Positions 1-13,665 of a stretch of DNA of 64,000 nucleotides are shown here, in pieces. Below the pieces are notes generated by a model. That model was not told the origin of the DNA. It saw only the letters and a list, made by a program, of their open reading frames with translations, and did not search any database. Each line of letters begins with the position of its first letter. The first letter of the stretch is position 1. This DNA is from Metaphire vulgaris (lineage: Eukaryota; Annelida; Clitellata; Crassiclitellata; Megascolecidae), in contig CM030835.1 in the NCBI GenBank assembly GCA_018105865.1, positions 6,208,316 to 6,272,315 of the forward strand, in the 5' to 3' direction. The translations under genes and the position numbers were made by a program.

Positions 1-170
1 TCGTATGATCCACAGTTTACATCATTAATTTTGATTGTACATGGTATAATCAAAATTAATGTATATAATCGTAATTTTAATATTAACTATTGGGTAAATC
101 ACCGTTGTTCTAAATTTATGACTACCGGTAAATATTTTCGTCGTGAACTGACCTTGATGGGAGTTTTGAA

Positions 171-803
171 ATGGTCGAGAACGACTTTTTGCTAGTGTAC
201 GCATCTCAGACTGGTCAGGCAGAGGCCATAGCTGAGGACTTCTACTTGGCGGCTTTGAACGACGGCCTGTCTCCACGCTTACATTGCATCAGTGACAACG
301 AAAAAGAAGTAGGTGGCATTTTACTGATGTGAAGTGATTAGCGATCTTCTAGCTCAATCGCCCTTTTCGGTTTGACGTTTAAATATGCTTATGTTTTCTA
401 CCAGAATAAATTTCTCTGGCCGAATATTCAGTATGAACGTGTGGTTTCACTGAGTGGTGTACTGGGTACAGTGACACCGACCGGTACCACTGCAGAAGCG
501 GTGCGAAAAGGGAGACTCGTCTCCCTTCTGATACTGCACGTTCTGATCAGTAACGAAAGATTTAGATTTCAGAAACAGAGGCAAGATTTCATGCAGACCT
601 ATGCTATGTGACTTGCAGCATTAATTTTGGCAGGTCTTCAGTCGACGATAGCAGGACAGGCAGAGGTTTATCATTATTTGATACCTACACACAGAAGCAG
701 TTATTTATAATCATCTTTATTCGTGACAAGCACAGCATAGCAAAAGTAGTACACAACCAGTAGTACACAACCAAGGAAAACACAAATCAGCTGAACAAAA
801 CTA

Positions 804-835
<32 letters not shown>

Positions 836-3800
836 CACAAACCTAATAATAAACAAATAAACTAAGCACAAACTTTACACAGTACAGCCTCTGCCCTCAG
901 ACAAATCCTAGTAATGCACTGAGCAAAGTACAGTGGCTTCTCATATCTATTAACAAAGTTTGCTTGTCGCTCTAACTGTCCTCGACTTCACGAATGAATA
1001 AACGACGATCGATTGTCCCTCGATTGTGCCCACACTGCGCGTTCGTGTCGTACTTTGACTTCCACACCCCACTCTTCAGACGTAATCCTCCTATGTTTAT
1101 TCCTTTACCAGAGTTCCGATGAACTTTCCGATTTTTATTCTCTTCTATAAGTTCTCCCGTTCTTCTTATTTATAAAGGTCTTGTTTAGTATTATAATAAT
1201 TCATTTAAGCCATTTATTCTGTTGTTGGGCAATGAAACAATAAAAATGGACGGATACACTTAGAAAACCCTTGTGTTTGTTGGCCTTGTTGACTCCCTCA
1301 GCAACAATTATCCCAATGTATCTGTGAAACTTGTGATGTATGTGTGTGTTTGTGTGTGCGTGAGTGCTGGGCATGCATTCTTTTCTCTGCAGCAATTTGA
1401 AAGTGGAGATGGCTGGACAAGCTTAAGTGTTGAGTAACATCTATTTCTCTGTACTGAATGATGTTTTTATATTGAACATGTTTAGTTGTTTACGTTGTCT
1501 CAGCTTAATTATTGCATAATTGTTCCAATTTGTCAAGATACATTCATGGCTTGCTTTCTGCTGATATCAAATGCCTTAATGTCTCTTACAGAATAATGTG
1601 TTTCACACATATTTTTAGAAGCTCAATCATGATGCTTGCATTAATTAGCATGTCATTATTTCTCATTTTAGTTCTGAAATCATATAATTATGATTTGTTT
1701 ACATTGTATTAATTTTAGCATTCTATGTTTGATTATTCTATTAGCTTGGCAGCTTGATCTCTTTTCTTATGAATATCTCCATTTTTGACCCCACTGTGGT
1801 GATTGAAATCATCAGTAGATGAAACTATAAAGATTTATGAATCACTTATTTGACAAATTGATGTTCTCTGTGAATGAAATGACAGAAATTGTCATGTTTA
1901 TTGCTGTTGAAGTTCCATTTAGAGAAGGAAAGTTGTGTGGTATTCATTGTTTCAACAACTGGAGAAGGGGAACCACCAGAGAAGGCACTCAAATTCTGGC
2001 GAAAAATAAAGCGCTCATTACTACCTGCAAATCACTTTGCGTTCCTCAGTTTCACTGTTTTGGGTATATTTAGCTACTTTTTGAAATTAATTATTGCTTG
2101 AAAGATAAGATAAAGATTTTTCCATACTTGAAATTGAGCGTTGAGCCTGGCGCTGATCTCCTGAGTCAGGCAAGCAGCAATGCTGGTAGCTTGCACCATT
2201 AATCTGTAGTAGTTTGCCATTACTTTCTCCAGACCTGTGTATTTACCTCACAGTTTAACGCTGCTCCTTGTTTCTACCACCGCCCTCTAGTCTAGCGGGT
2301 AAGGCTGAGTTGACCATGGGGTCTCCAGCGGGGCTATGTCCCTGTTCCATCAGCATGCTGCTCCTTGTGTTATCAATCTGCTATCTTCCTGCCCCATTCT
2401 TGCTTAATTAATTAAAATTCGTGCATGTTAATTCGATAGTAAATTGTTCTTGAAGCATATTTATACCTAAAAATGTTGAATAACTGTTGGAGATTAACAG
2501 CCAAATGGTTTCTGTATAACAGGACTTGGAGATACAAACTACACAAATTTTTGCAATTTTGGTAAAATGCTGAGCAGGCGTTTAGAAGAACTGGGAGCAA
2601 GCAACTTCTCAGAGTCTATGTGGGCAGATGATGGTATTGGGTAAGTTGCTTTTAGAACTACAGAAGTTTACTTTTTTGTTTTAGCACCTGAGTATATGTG
2701 TGACAGAAATGTGAGGCAGAGAAGTGTCTGGTTCATTTGATACGTCTCATTGTAAGACTACTGAGAATGTTTTTATTGTTTTATTAATTATCAATGGCTT
2801 AAACCATTTTATGGCACAATTTTAGACATCACAGACTAAAAATATTCTGATGATAATACTGTGTGTGTAATTTTGCAATACAGAAATTCTGTCATCCTGA
2901 CGAGCTAGGTTTCATAGTGGTAGAATAACTTTATCTTTCATTTCTTGGTATTTATTCTGTTTGCAGACTCGAAGTTGTTGTTGAGCCATGGAAAGAGAAG
3001 ACATTGTGTCAATTGAAGCACCATTTTGGAACAAAACAAAAGATTAAAAATGACACATGTGTGGACATACGGATCACTAATGTTCCAGTTTCTGAGATTG
3101 ACAATGCAACACAAGATTCACAAAATTTGTGTTCAGTTTCTTCATCTGAAATGGTCATTAAATTAGATAATGAATTTGAAAAATGCAAATCCGACAAAAC
3201 CAATATTTTGATAGCAAAAGTCTCCCCTTGCAATTAAAGTTGGATGCACATCAGAATGGAATCAAGTTGGTCGACAATCTTGTTAAAAATGAGAATCATC
3301 AGCCTGCAATTGAGAAATCCATGATACCAGATAGAGCAATTATTGACTCTAGTTCAGATTTGGGTCCTTGTCAACAAGATCTTCACAGTCTGACACATTC
3401 ATCAATGAATGAACTTCCTCTGACGCTTCCTTTGTCCCCTCCTAGATTTCTCAGGTGAATTTTTTGCCAGGTGAAAATTCAGTGAGTGACTTCGTCTTGA
3501 TTTTGACCATGTATTTTATTTTGTTATTAACCTTGCATTTTACATAAGTTGATTTAATCATTAATTAATTTTATGGAAATTTCTTCTCTAAACAGGATAG
3601 ATAGTGTGTTTCCTCTAATAGTAGTTTCCTCAATTTGCTCAATTTTCCTCAATTTCTTCAATAATAGTTTCCTCTAATAGTGTTTCCTCATTTCTGACCT
3701 TGCGGGCCGCAGACGACTTAGATCGTCCGCGACTTCGGTGCTTATGGTTTCAAGAACGCGTCTTGTCACTGTCGGAGATCATGCCTTCCCAGTGGCTGAT

Positions 3801-6800
3801 GCACGTACTTGGAACTCGCTTCCTGCTGACATACGGGAGTCATTGTCGCTAGATATTTTCAGGAATCGACTGAAGTCTTGGCTTTTTAAGACTAGCTACT
3901 TAGTTTAATTTTGTTTAAAGTGTTCGCGCAGTCTTTTAGACAAATTACCACTATAATCTTGACGTTCTCTTACTTACTTACTTAATAGTGTTGTGAATAA
4001 AAGTGTACTGATGCACTGCTGTTTACATATGAATAGTTTTAACATGGGTTTCAGAATCAGGCATTTGCTAGGGGTATGTTTGACAAGTATCCAGGACCAG
4101 ATTAAGGTCCAAGTGGGCCTGGGGCTGAGAAGTAAAAATAGGTCGTCGCTTCCATAATTCAAAAATTGCCCCGCCTTCACTGTAAATTTCTGACAAGCAA
4201 AAAGAGGTCATCGCTTGAGAAACGGTGGGCCTATTTTTTATGGTGGGCATGGGGCTTCAGCCACCTCAGCCCCACCTTAATATGGCCCTGTTTGTATCTG
4301 TGAGGGCTGGCACCATGGGATATTAGCATTATTAGATGTTAAACCTTTTAAATTTCTTTTCCTGATACTTGCTGTTTTTTTGTCCAAAGCAGAACTGTAT
4401 TTTAAATATATTATGTTGTAATTTGGATTGTTTCTAGGGATTTATGGAAAATTTGCAGTATCTTGTTTTATGATAGGATCCTGGAACTTCTAAGGATGGC
4501 TATCATCCAGAATGGCTTCTCATATCCTGGTGCAAAATCGCCGGTGTCACAAGTGCCAATTATATCGGCAAAGAGATTAACGCACCATAATGCAGTCAAA
4601 ACTACACTTCAAATTGATCTGGATATGCGTGTAAGTATCGTTTACTACTTTATGTGAAAAATCAGACCCACAGAAAGTCTGTATTTTAATTTTGAATTGA
4701 ATTTTTAGAAAATATATAATGTTGAAAGAGGTTTATTCTTTGGTTTGTTGTTGAAATATGGAAGTTGCTTAGGTTTCAACACCTTCTTTGTTCCCTTTTG
4801 AAATTCATGACATTACTATGAGTTATTGATCGATATATGCCAGATAGAAATTGAGGGCTGATGAAATATCAGCTAACAGAAAATTAAAGCCTTTATGACA
4901 GATTTTGCATGAAGCATTCAGTAGTTGTTTTTTATATATTTAAATCTATCAAAACTACAAATTTTATTTAATAAAATAAGCAGTCTGATGTTTTTCAATT
5001 TTTTTGGGCAGAATTGTGATTGGTCTTATGAACCAGGAGACACCATAGCAGTCATCTGTCCCAATGATGTTACTGAGGTCAACTGTCTTCTTGATCGTCT
5101 TGGTTTAAAGGATGTTTCGAACAAATTATGTTACTTTGATTTGTTGCCCAATACACAAAAGAAGAATGCTCGAGTTCCCGAATTCTTGCAACAAAATTCA
5201 ACGATTTCTGAAGTTCTTTCTACATGTTGTGAAATTAGAGAACCACCTAGGAAGGTAAGAAATATGACTGAAATATGCTCTTCATGCTAAAACTGACATA
5301 TGATGTACTATTTGTGCATCGATTATGAAGTTCTGCATTTGCTCGTAATTGCCAGGGTGCGTTTACACCACTGATTGTGAAACAAATTCTTGTTCTTGTG
5401 AAGACCAGTAATGACTGGTTAAATTTATGTATCTCTATTCTTGTTATAAGTAATGAGTTGTAAAGTGGCATTTATATAGCACCTCTTTTAGACGAACACT
5501 GGAATCACTATATAATTTAATTGTGATTTATGCAATTCAGATTAAAGTGAGCAATTGGTTATGGATTTTTTAAAATAATATTTGAGTTAATTTATTTTCT
5601 GATTGCTTTAGGTATTCTTGAGAGCATTGGTTGACTTTACTGAAGATCCTTTTGAAAAACGACGTCTTCAAGAACTCTGTAGCAAGCAGGGTTCTGATGA
5701 TTTTGCAAAGTTTATTCGTGAACCGAACTTGAGCCTGTTAGATATTCTGACTGCTTTTCCATCGTGCAAACCTCCTATTGACGTAATTTTTGGTAAGAAA
5801 ACCGTAATTATCGGCATGTTTAGTATTAATATTATCGTTATTACATGGTTATTTATGCACAGCAAGTCACTCACAAAGTGAAGAATCATAAGTGCTGATG
5901 AGTAAGTCAGAGATGAACAATTTATCCAAGGTTGCTATGCAGTAACTAGGGTCAGATTCAAACCAACTGTCCTCCAGTTGCATTACAAGAACCCCACCTC
6001 TCCTGTTAATAATAATAATATTATTAATATTTCTGAAGATAGCTTTTAATTTAATTAGTTTAATGAATTACTTCTTTAATGTCACAACAGTTTTCACTAA
6101 ATACAGAAACCTGCAGGTGCTCTTATTTGATTGACTTGAAATATGCTGGTTTTAGTTATTGAATTCTTGATACCCGTACCATTATTTTTTTAGAGAATTT
6201 GCCAAGACTTCAACCTCGAGCTTATTCGGCTGCCAGGTTGGTTTTCCTAAGAATACTTTTTCATATTTTCATAGTTGTGTGATAAGCATAAACTTTTAAA
6301 AATAACAATAAAAGTCGGTAGTATTTCATTGATACCCTCTGTTATTGATCAGTTGGGACCTGTTAGCTGTGGACTAATTTTTAAGTGCATATTCTATGAT
6401 GGCACGAATAATTCAATCTTATGACACAGGGTTTGCTAATATTGTCTTTTAATTATTCGAATGACTGTTTATGATTTTGTTTAGTTCACCTTTGGCGATG
6501 CCTGGTTGTTTGCGGTTTGTCTTTAACATTCTTCACTTTAAAGCTGGAGAAGGGCGAACAAGTGATCGGGATGGAGTTTGCACCGGTTGGCTCAACACAA
6601 TCACCAGACATCTGCAAAGACAACAGCTAGAGCAGAAAGGCTACGATGAACTTAAAAGTGAAACAGCAATCAAAAATAATTTGTTGCAGGTAATTATTTC
6701 TAATTTTTGTGTCATTTTCAAGTTTCACTGTTAATGTGCAAGATAGTATAGTGGTCATTTGAAGGTATATCAGGAAACATGTACTTCACTACAGCATTTA

Positions 6801-9146
6801 AGATAGGAGAATTTTGAAAATGGTTATCTATTGTTAAAGTTACTGTATGATTAAAAGTGGAGTATTGCCTAATTTTAGTCTAAAGGACCATATCAATGTT
6901 GTTAGCTTAAACAATTTTTGCTTTGCTCCCTCAGAATTTGCTAACATTAACAGAAAAGGTTTTTATTTCATGTTTACGTGACTGTTGTTTTTTAAGCAGT
7001 GGTCAGTTTTCAGAAGGCATTGGGACTTGGACCCACCCAAAAACTTTCAGCTTCCAACGGGGTCGAGTAACTAAAAGCCAAAATTATACCCCAGCCAGTT
7101 GTGTTTAAATTCCCAATCCTCTCATCAAGTTTGGTCCAGTGACTAGAACCCTCTTGGATTGGGAGACAAAAGATGGTCAATTGAATTTCGAAATTTCATT
7201 GGACTAAATGTGAATGCATTAGTTATAGTGCAACTGACGTGTGAATATCAACACAACAGCCCATGAGAAGGATTTTGAATTGCATGTTTTCCAAAAGGCC
7301 ATGTACTGTCTATGTATGGTGTTTGCTGCAGTTGCAAATTTTTCTGCGTACAAACCGCTTCTTCCATCTTCCTAGCGACCTTTCCATTCCGCTTGTAATG
7401 ATTGGGCCAGGAACTGGTGTGTCTCCTTTTATTGGATTTCTTCAGCACAGGTAAGAAATAAGAAACTGAAATGTTTCAATTGATAAGAAATCTCTGATAA
7501 GCATAAATTATTTGTGGTGTTTAAGTATGACTTTAATGTTCTGTTAAGCAGTTTTTCATTTTCAAGTGCTTAAAGACAATGCCATTTCAGATTTGCTAAC
7601 TAGTAGGATGTTATATTTTTATGCATTTGCTTTAATGTTCTGTATTGCATCTTATTTATTATAGGTCTAAGATGATATCAAATGCATCTTCATCTGCTTC
7701 GATCAGTGCTACTTGGCTGTTTTATGGATGCAGAAGCAAAGATTTAGACTTCTTGTTCAAGTAATATTATTTTGTTTATTTATAAGAATATTTCAGATGG
7801 CCGGTTTTTAGTTCACAGTTATGAAATTTTTGTGGATGAATTTAGATAATGGATAATTGTTATTTGTTTCAGAAATTTACAAATTAAAGTATCTTAGGAA
7901 CTGAAAAATATGCTTAATATTTTGAATGAAATATCGGCTTAGAGATAGTCTTGTTTCAGATTATATTCATTACTTGTCAAAATGTTAACTGTATAGAAAT
8001 AACTTGCAACTTTCTATTTTCATAATAAGTTATGTATTTGTCATCTACACTTTCTACATTATATAATGTTTTATGTTTTTAGTTCTCATTAATTTTGCAG
8101 TCTCTTAAATCTAAAGTAATTTTGAAAATTTCTGAAGGGAGGAATTAGATACTTTTGTCTCTGATGGAATTCTTACCAAGTTGCTTGTCAGTCATTCTCG
8201 GGATTCGCCTTTGTCTGACAACTGCCCTCGCTATGTCCAAGACAACATGATGCATTTTGGAGAGGAACTTGTTGCTCTGATTTATGAGAGGAATGCTCAG
8301 GTATCTGATGGTTTGATGTTCTTTATTCTCTTTAATATATTTATTGTGGGTTTTGCATTGCTTGTGGTTTATTGTAAACCAATGTAGCTTTTGATGAGGT
8401 GATTTAATAGTGCAAGGCATATAAAATGGTGTTTTTTATCTCTGCACTTTTATAGCACCATTTCTAAAACTCAAGATATCAACTGATTGTACTCCAAATC
8501 CGTATAAAAATCCTAAGGTTCATTGCCATTCATTTGGTGGCTTTTGTCAATTAGAATTTGTATCAATTACACTTTCTGGAGTTTAATATTTTTCCTATGG
8601 AGTCTTTAATCATTTATATCTTTGATGACTGTTTTGTTATTCAGGGGATGGCTTCTGCTTTGTCTTTTCTTCTCTCTTTTCGTTTCTTCTGCTTTCATGT
8701 TTCTATTGGTCTTGTTTATCGGTTGGAGTGTGTAAAAGTGTATTTCTTGAAAACTTTTCTTTCACTCTGCAAGTCGATTCACTTAAATATTATTATTATT
8801 ATTATTGCAGGTGTACGTATGTGGTGATGCCAAAGGAATGTCGCCAGATGTTTACAGGACCTTCAAGAATCTCCTTGTCTCTTACAGAGGTTTGTCATAC
8901 TGCTTCTCTAAAGTTATCACTGATAAGTTCTCAGCAAATTTCATGCCTGTGCCCTGTTCTCATTGATTATGAATACCACATTGTTGTATAATCATGTTTT
9001 TCTTTAAATTAAGTACGATAGTCGTTTGAAGGTTCTTTATATTTTGTGTATTGTATTTCTTGATAGGCATGGATGAAATATCAGCAGAAAGTTTTATGAC
9101 GGAAATGAGAGTTCAAAAAAGATACCTAGAAGATGTTTGGGTGTAA
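171..9146 (+). CDS. MTRR: Methionine synthase reductase, complete, 14 coding exons
   Basis: MTRR is a cytosolic diflavin reductase that passes NADPH electrons through FAD and FMN to reactivate the cob(II)alamin of methionine synthase. Exons read by GT-AG junctions: 171-308, 1913-2063, 2523-2640, 2967-3454, 4477-4630, 5012-5254, 5612-5792, 6194-6236, 6485-6689, 7332-7450, 7665-7760, 8138-8300, 8811-8889, 9067-9146. Visible motifs in order: flavodoxin FMN loops ([35 protein letters not shown]), an FAD region (RAYSAASS, GVCTGWL), NADPH-binding segments ([35 protein letters not shown]) and the terminal RYLEDVWV. About 752 codons, slightly longer than vertebrate MTRR, mostly in the hinge encoded by exon 4. 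The ATG at 171 gives the usual short N-terminus before the flavodoxin strand. Exon 4 shifts frame between about 3183 and 3237 (one base appears missing); both sides are MTRR-like, so this is either an assembly error or a real lesion. All other phases join. Exons are AT-rich compared with the next two genes. Confidence 0.95.
805..832. repeat. (AAT)n microsatellite in MTRR intron 1
   Basis: A short uninterrupted AAT tract. The rest of intron 1 (309-1912) is AT-rich unique-looking sequence in which I see no gene. Confidence 0.9.
3690..3910 (+). mobile_element. LINE 3' fragment (RT C-terminal end) in MTRR intron 4
   Basis: Translated on the plus strand this segment gives the stereotyped end of a jockey/CR1/L2-type LINE ORF2, with blocks such as [31 protein letters not shown] and [12 protein letters not shown] before a stop near 3904. 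A short ACTT tandem follows (3968-3985). It is 5'-truncated with no RT core left, and its sense orientation relative to MTRR is probably incidental. LINE identity is recognised from the conserved C-terminal pattern. Confidence 0.75.
4092..4290. mobile_element. Short hAT-like non-autonomous element
   Basis: Starts CAGGACCAGATTAAGG and ends CCTTAATATGGCCCTG, an imperfect terminal inverted repeat. Flanking octamers caagtatc and tttgtatc agree at 5 of 8 positions. It contains one copy of the recurring internal core (near 4192). No coding capacity. Located in MTRR intron 4. Confidence 0.55.
5905..6000 (-). repeat. tRNA-derived SINE head, degenerate
   Basis: The minus strand resembles the copies at 39498-39605 and 63466-63577, with a B-box-like GGTTTGAATCTGACC and a following CTAGTTACTGCATAGCAACC block. 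It lies in MTRR intron 7 beside a short AAT/ATT tract (6007-6032). Most decayed of the three copies. Confidence 0.55.
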
Positions 9147-9356
9147 ATTGGTCAAGAAACTTATTTTGTTATTATATCAAATGTCCAGCACAAATATTTG
9201 CTTTTCCATGGGTTTATTTATTGTGGTTTGTTGGTTACAATGTGATATGTACAGTAGAATGAACTCTGCTTTTGGAAGAAAAAGGTTGTGTTTTGTGTAG
9301 GCCCAAGTCTGATCTGATCATTAATTCATATCCAGTTGAGTTTATGAATGATGTCA

Positions 9357-9362
9357 ATTAAA
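9357..9362 (+). terminator. Possible MTRR poly(A) signal (ATTAAA)
   Basis: ATTAAA lies 211 bases after the MTRR stop; no AATAAA was seen between. Assignment rests on position alone. Confidence 0.3.
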
Positions 9363-9561
9363 CAAATGTTTTCATTCACCTTTTAAAACACCCTGAATGT
9401 TGTTTAGCCATGTACTTTTGTTGCCGCATTTCACGTAGACTCACTTGAGATGTACGGCCAAGGTGCACTTAGAACGGTGTTCAATTCTTCAAAAAGCAGT
9501 TTTGGTCGGACTATTCTTAGACGAGTATTTGCCACCTCGTTTTGGGTTCGTCTTCAATAAG

Positions 9562-9776
9562 CATTGGCGTAGCCATGGTGGTAGAAAGGTGCCCCCCCCC
9601 TATTCTGGGTGGGACCGGTCATAAGATTTGTGCAGAGCCGTTTAGAAATTTTGGGGATATGTAGCATGATCAAATAATCAGCAAAAAATCCTTAATGAGT
9701 TTGTTGCTCGTCGGAGACTTTTCCCCAAGATTTATCGAGGTGTCTCCCTGTTTCTGGAATCCTGGCTACGCCACTG
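9562..9776. mobile_element. Short hAT-like element, GGCGTAGCCA type
   Basis: Ends CATTGGCGTAGCCATGG and CCTGGCTACGCCACTG are inverted. Flanking octamers tcaataag and tcaatcat match at 6 of 8 positions. Non-coding. Confidence 0.7.
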
Positions 9777-10010
9777 TCAATCATTAAATGTTAAACTGTC
9801 AGAAAATTGGCCCTCAGTGTAGGCTTACTTATTAGTTGATGACAGGGCCGCCGAAAGGGGGAAAAGAGGCAAATGCCTAGGGACCCAGCAATCTGTTGGG
9901 GGCCCCGGGCGGGTTTTTGGGTTAGGGTTAGGGTTACTAACTTTTACACGTCGAAAGGCAGAAAGCACTTGGGGGACCCGTCAAAGGTATTGCTTGTTGA
10001 CGCCTGCAAG

Positions 10011-10344
10011 CAGGGTTATTTCTAGGATTGTGAATTGGGGGGAGTGTCGGGAAAATCTGGGGGTGTGGTTATTTGTTAGCATTATAGGATTGTGAATTTG
10101 GGGGGTGTCGGCAAAATCTGGGGTTGCCGGGGTTTGGAAGTCTTCCGAAAAATCTGACAAGCAAAAAAAACGTTATCAGTCACAAAAGTGGCTGACAAGC
10201 AAAAAAAAGGTAATCTCAGGATAAAGGTTGGGGTGTTCAGGGCTAATTAATATGCATTTTGTATGCATACCATTGTCACATTACCAAATTTTTTGGGGTG
10301 TCGACCTCAAATTGGGAGGTGTTAGGGATGTAAAAATATCCCTG
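10011..10344. mobile_element. Short hAT-like element, CAGGGATATTT type
   Basis: Begins CAGGGTTATTTCTA and ends GTAAAAATATCCCTG. Flanking octamers cctgcaag and cctacaag match at 7 of 8. Interior matches the smaller copy at 44904-45090 (GTGTCGACCTCAAATTG, GCTAATTAATATGCATTTTG). It contains two or three internal cores near 10152, 10192 and 10349. Immediately left, 9843-10010 is the start of another CAGGGCCGCC-type element whose far end is not visible. Confidence 0.75.
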
Positions 10345-10585
10345 CCTACAAGCAAAAAAAGGCCATCGCTGCTTTTTGCTAGGCCTACTTGGTTTACTCC
10401 AACAAAGTCGTGAAAAGTCTGGAAAAAATATTATTTCGTCGCCAGTTTTAAAACTTTCTATTGGCCCCGCGAGGGCCGTGACTACGTACTCTGTCCAGAG
10501 GCCCGGAATTTCTCTCAGTGTCCCTGTTTGATGGGCGAGAGGAAGAAAAGTAGACCTATACCTATTCGTGTGTGTGGATCGTAAT

Positions 10586-10789
10586 CATGGGCGTCCGCGG
10601 AAATTTTCCAGGGGGTGCAAAACAGGGTCTTGTGACGAAAGAAATGAACAAATTTCCTGGGGGTGCAAAACAGGGTTAGGCCTATGTGACGAAAGAAACA
10701 AGAATTTCACTTCTTTCATAATAGCTTCACAATTTTCCAGGGCGGTGCAAATGCACCCCCTTGTACCCTCTCCGGTCTGGACGCCCATG
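10586..10789. mobile_element. Short element, CATGGGCGTCC type, perfect 8-bp duplication
   Basis: Terminal inverted repeat CATGGGCGTCC / GGACGCCCATG, flanked on both sides by atcgtaat. The interior has repeated 'TTTCCAGGGGGTGCAAAA' and 'GTGACGAAAGAAA' blocks, also seen at 24084, 32552, 36271 and 51140. The 8-bp duplication fits hAT-superfamily integration. Confidence 0.85.
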
Positions 10790-11504
10790 ATCGTAATTCA
10801 ACACTCCGAGCACGGTCGTAAATCGTAATGTAGCCTATTATTGACGGATGGCGTGCGATTGCCGAAACAAGAGCGCGCGCCTACGGAAAGGGTAATTAGT
10901 TTGCAAATGTAGCACGAAACACGAGGTCTGAACCAGCACAAGCGCTGTCGACTGAACTTGACTACCGGCAGTTTCCACGCTCGTGCATTCAATTATTAAA
11001 TGCTGAAACACTCGGCCTACAGGTAGTGCAGTATGCGCAACATTTAGGCCTACTACTGGTTACTACGGAACGTTCTTATAGACAGAGGACCTACTGAATT
11101 CAATGCACATATAGGCCGATGTGAACTTGCCGAAGGTTATAATATACTGTAGGTATAGACGAGGCGAGGTTATTATGCAAGCTGACAGAAACGTGGAGAC
11201 AATGACTTGATAGGATGAAGTCACGATTTCTTGTATATACTGTAGCATAACAGTACTATAACTCCACCATGTCGGCAACCAACTCCCCAAGTCGCTTTTT
11301 ATCGTGAAAAATGTGACAAGCAAAAAAGAGGTTATCACCAGTTTTCGGACTGTTAGGGGGAAAATCGATAGGTCTACCTTGCCCGGGGCGCCGAATGCTC
11401 TATAGCTACGGCTATGCAAGAATCAAAAAATTAGCAGATTTCAAGACGCAGTGTAAACTAGTTTCAAAAGATAAATTTCTGTAAAGTTAGTAGGACTGTA
11501 AAAA

Positions 11505-11751
11505 CAGGGACGGAGCTAGGGCGCCCGAGGACAAAGCATACTGATGGTGCCCCCTCAACTTGACGAAAATCATAAGAAGCAAAAAAGGTCGCCGTTCTGC
11601 CCATTTGGCGCACCTAATTTCTTCATTCAACTTTGCGAATACCCTGACAAGCAAAAACGGTCATCACCCGTAGTGGAACATCCTACCTTAAACCAATTTT
11701 GGAGCCCCCACCTCGGCGCACGGGGACATCTGTAGCCCCTACACCCCTCTG
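11505..11751. mobile_element. Short hAT-like element
   Basis: Starts CAGGGACGGAGCTAGGG and ends near CCCCTCTG. Flanks tgtaaaaa and tgtagaaa agree at 7 of 8. Two internal cores near 11577 and 11645. The terminal inverted repeat is weak, so the family is inferred mostly from the duplication and interior. Confidence 0.6.
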
Positions 11752-11954
11752 TGTAGAAATGGGCGAAAGTCAAAGCGTGAAGGTTGCGCCATGCCCACGT
11801 GGGGAATAATAGAGGGCTATTAGAGGCTCTAGTGTTTTGTCCCGCTAATTAGGCCTGTTTTATAGTTTGCTCTTTTAAAATGTTCTCTCTTGACTCGGTA
11901 CTTTATTATCCTGCTGTGTGGTATTATCCTGCTGTGTGGTATCAGACCCGTTCA

Positions 11955-12078
11955 TTAGTGACAGTTGAAACAGTAAACGAATTCAAAGGCTATCTCAGAA
12001 AACTAGGTTATTGAATGCGGAGAGTTACTACAGTGGTTTTCACACAGGCTTAATTAGCCTCCTAAACCCCTTTAAATC
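11955..12078 (+). mobile_element. LINE 3' tail fragment
   Basis: Near-copy of the end of the LINE at 60740-62075: the last ORF segment (VETVNEFKGY, ending LGY-stop) then the non-coding AGTGGTTTTCACACAGGCTT / AGCCTCCTAAACC block, running straight into an ATT repeat. Severely 5'-truncated. Confidence 0.8.
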
Positions 12079-12346
<268 letters not shown>

Positions 12347-13665
12347 TCGATCGAGTCTAGGTTTAGTTGTTCTGTAGTGTTTCGAGACCACCTTCCCCTC
12401 TCTTGGTCACTCGTACCATAGGCTGCCAGGCACAAGTACAGCCTAGATTCCCTAGAACCAATGGACCGAAGTGTTCCGCGTCTGTCGGTCATATCACTCT
12501 CTGTGTGTCACGACTCGCATATTTCCGCCTTGTTCAGAGTTCAATCTGCTGGGGATGGGGAGTTCGCCCCACTGTTAGAGGACATCTCCGGTGTCTTTTT
12601 GCATGTCCGACACCACTGAAGAATAGACCGACCCATGCAGCAGCTATTTCGAAAAATCGACCATTGGTCGTGTTTATGATGTAGCCTACATACATTGTAG
12701 GTCTAATGAACAAGGTGTCGTATAACAGCCTGCATTTTCACGCGGACAAGAATTCACCGCACGTCTATTCCGATCAAATTAAACTCTCGGAAATGTAGAC
12801 TTCGACTGCAGAATTAAAGCTCTAAAGGTCCGTATAGGCGCGAAATATCAGTCCATGACGACCTTCTAATCTATAGCCTACTGTTCATTTTCGGTTCACG
12901 CGATAGGTCTTTGTTGATATCAAATGGACTCAAACACGTCTACTTAATCTATTCTAACCTTACTATAGAGTATCGACGCCTTAGGCCCTCGATGATCGAT
13001 GAATTTTGTTTGCACCCAGTGGCGGCAGTTGAGTAGGCTATCACAACTAAGAAATCTACAGTTCTACACTACCCTTCCAGACAACAAGATCAAGGAGACG
13101 TAGCAATTATAAACTTTGAAGTGAGTCCTTAGGGCTTTGTCAATTCGAGGTTACACTAGCCTATAGAGTTTTCAATTTTAATTTTCATGTTTAGAACGGA
13201 CCAGGGTAAGTGACGGAAATTTCACGATCATTTGACACTATTTTCTTCCTATAGGCCTTGTCTACTTAGTCTGGAAAATTGGAAATCGTTAGTTATTTAT
13301 ATGATAATGATAACAATAATATAGGCCATTGTTTAGGCCTACAGCTGCTTTGTGAAGTACAGTAGGTTAGACCTCCTACTTCTATTTATTAGGCCCTATA
13401 GCAGTCACTCATGAACGTCCGCTACATCTATCAGATTCTCTGTCTATCGCCGCTAACATGCCAAAGCACAGCAAACATTGGCGCATTGTACAGACCATTT
13501 TAACCTTTACTCCGTGCCAGCGGACATGTGAGCGCGCGCCTGAGAAGTGAGAACTAAAATCTCATGCGCCCGGGTATTGAACTACAGTTGTACATGCATA
13601 CCAGCTTGTGTACTAACAGTAGTAGTAAAATAGGCTGATAATAAACTTAAATATTCCCTACATGC

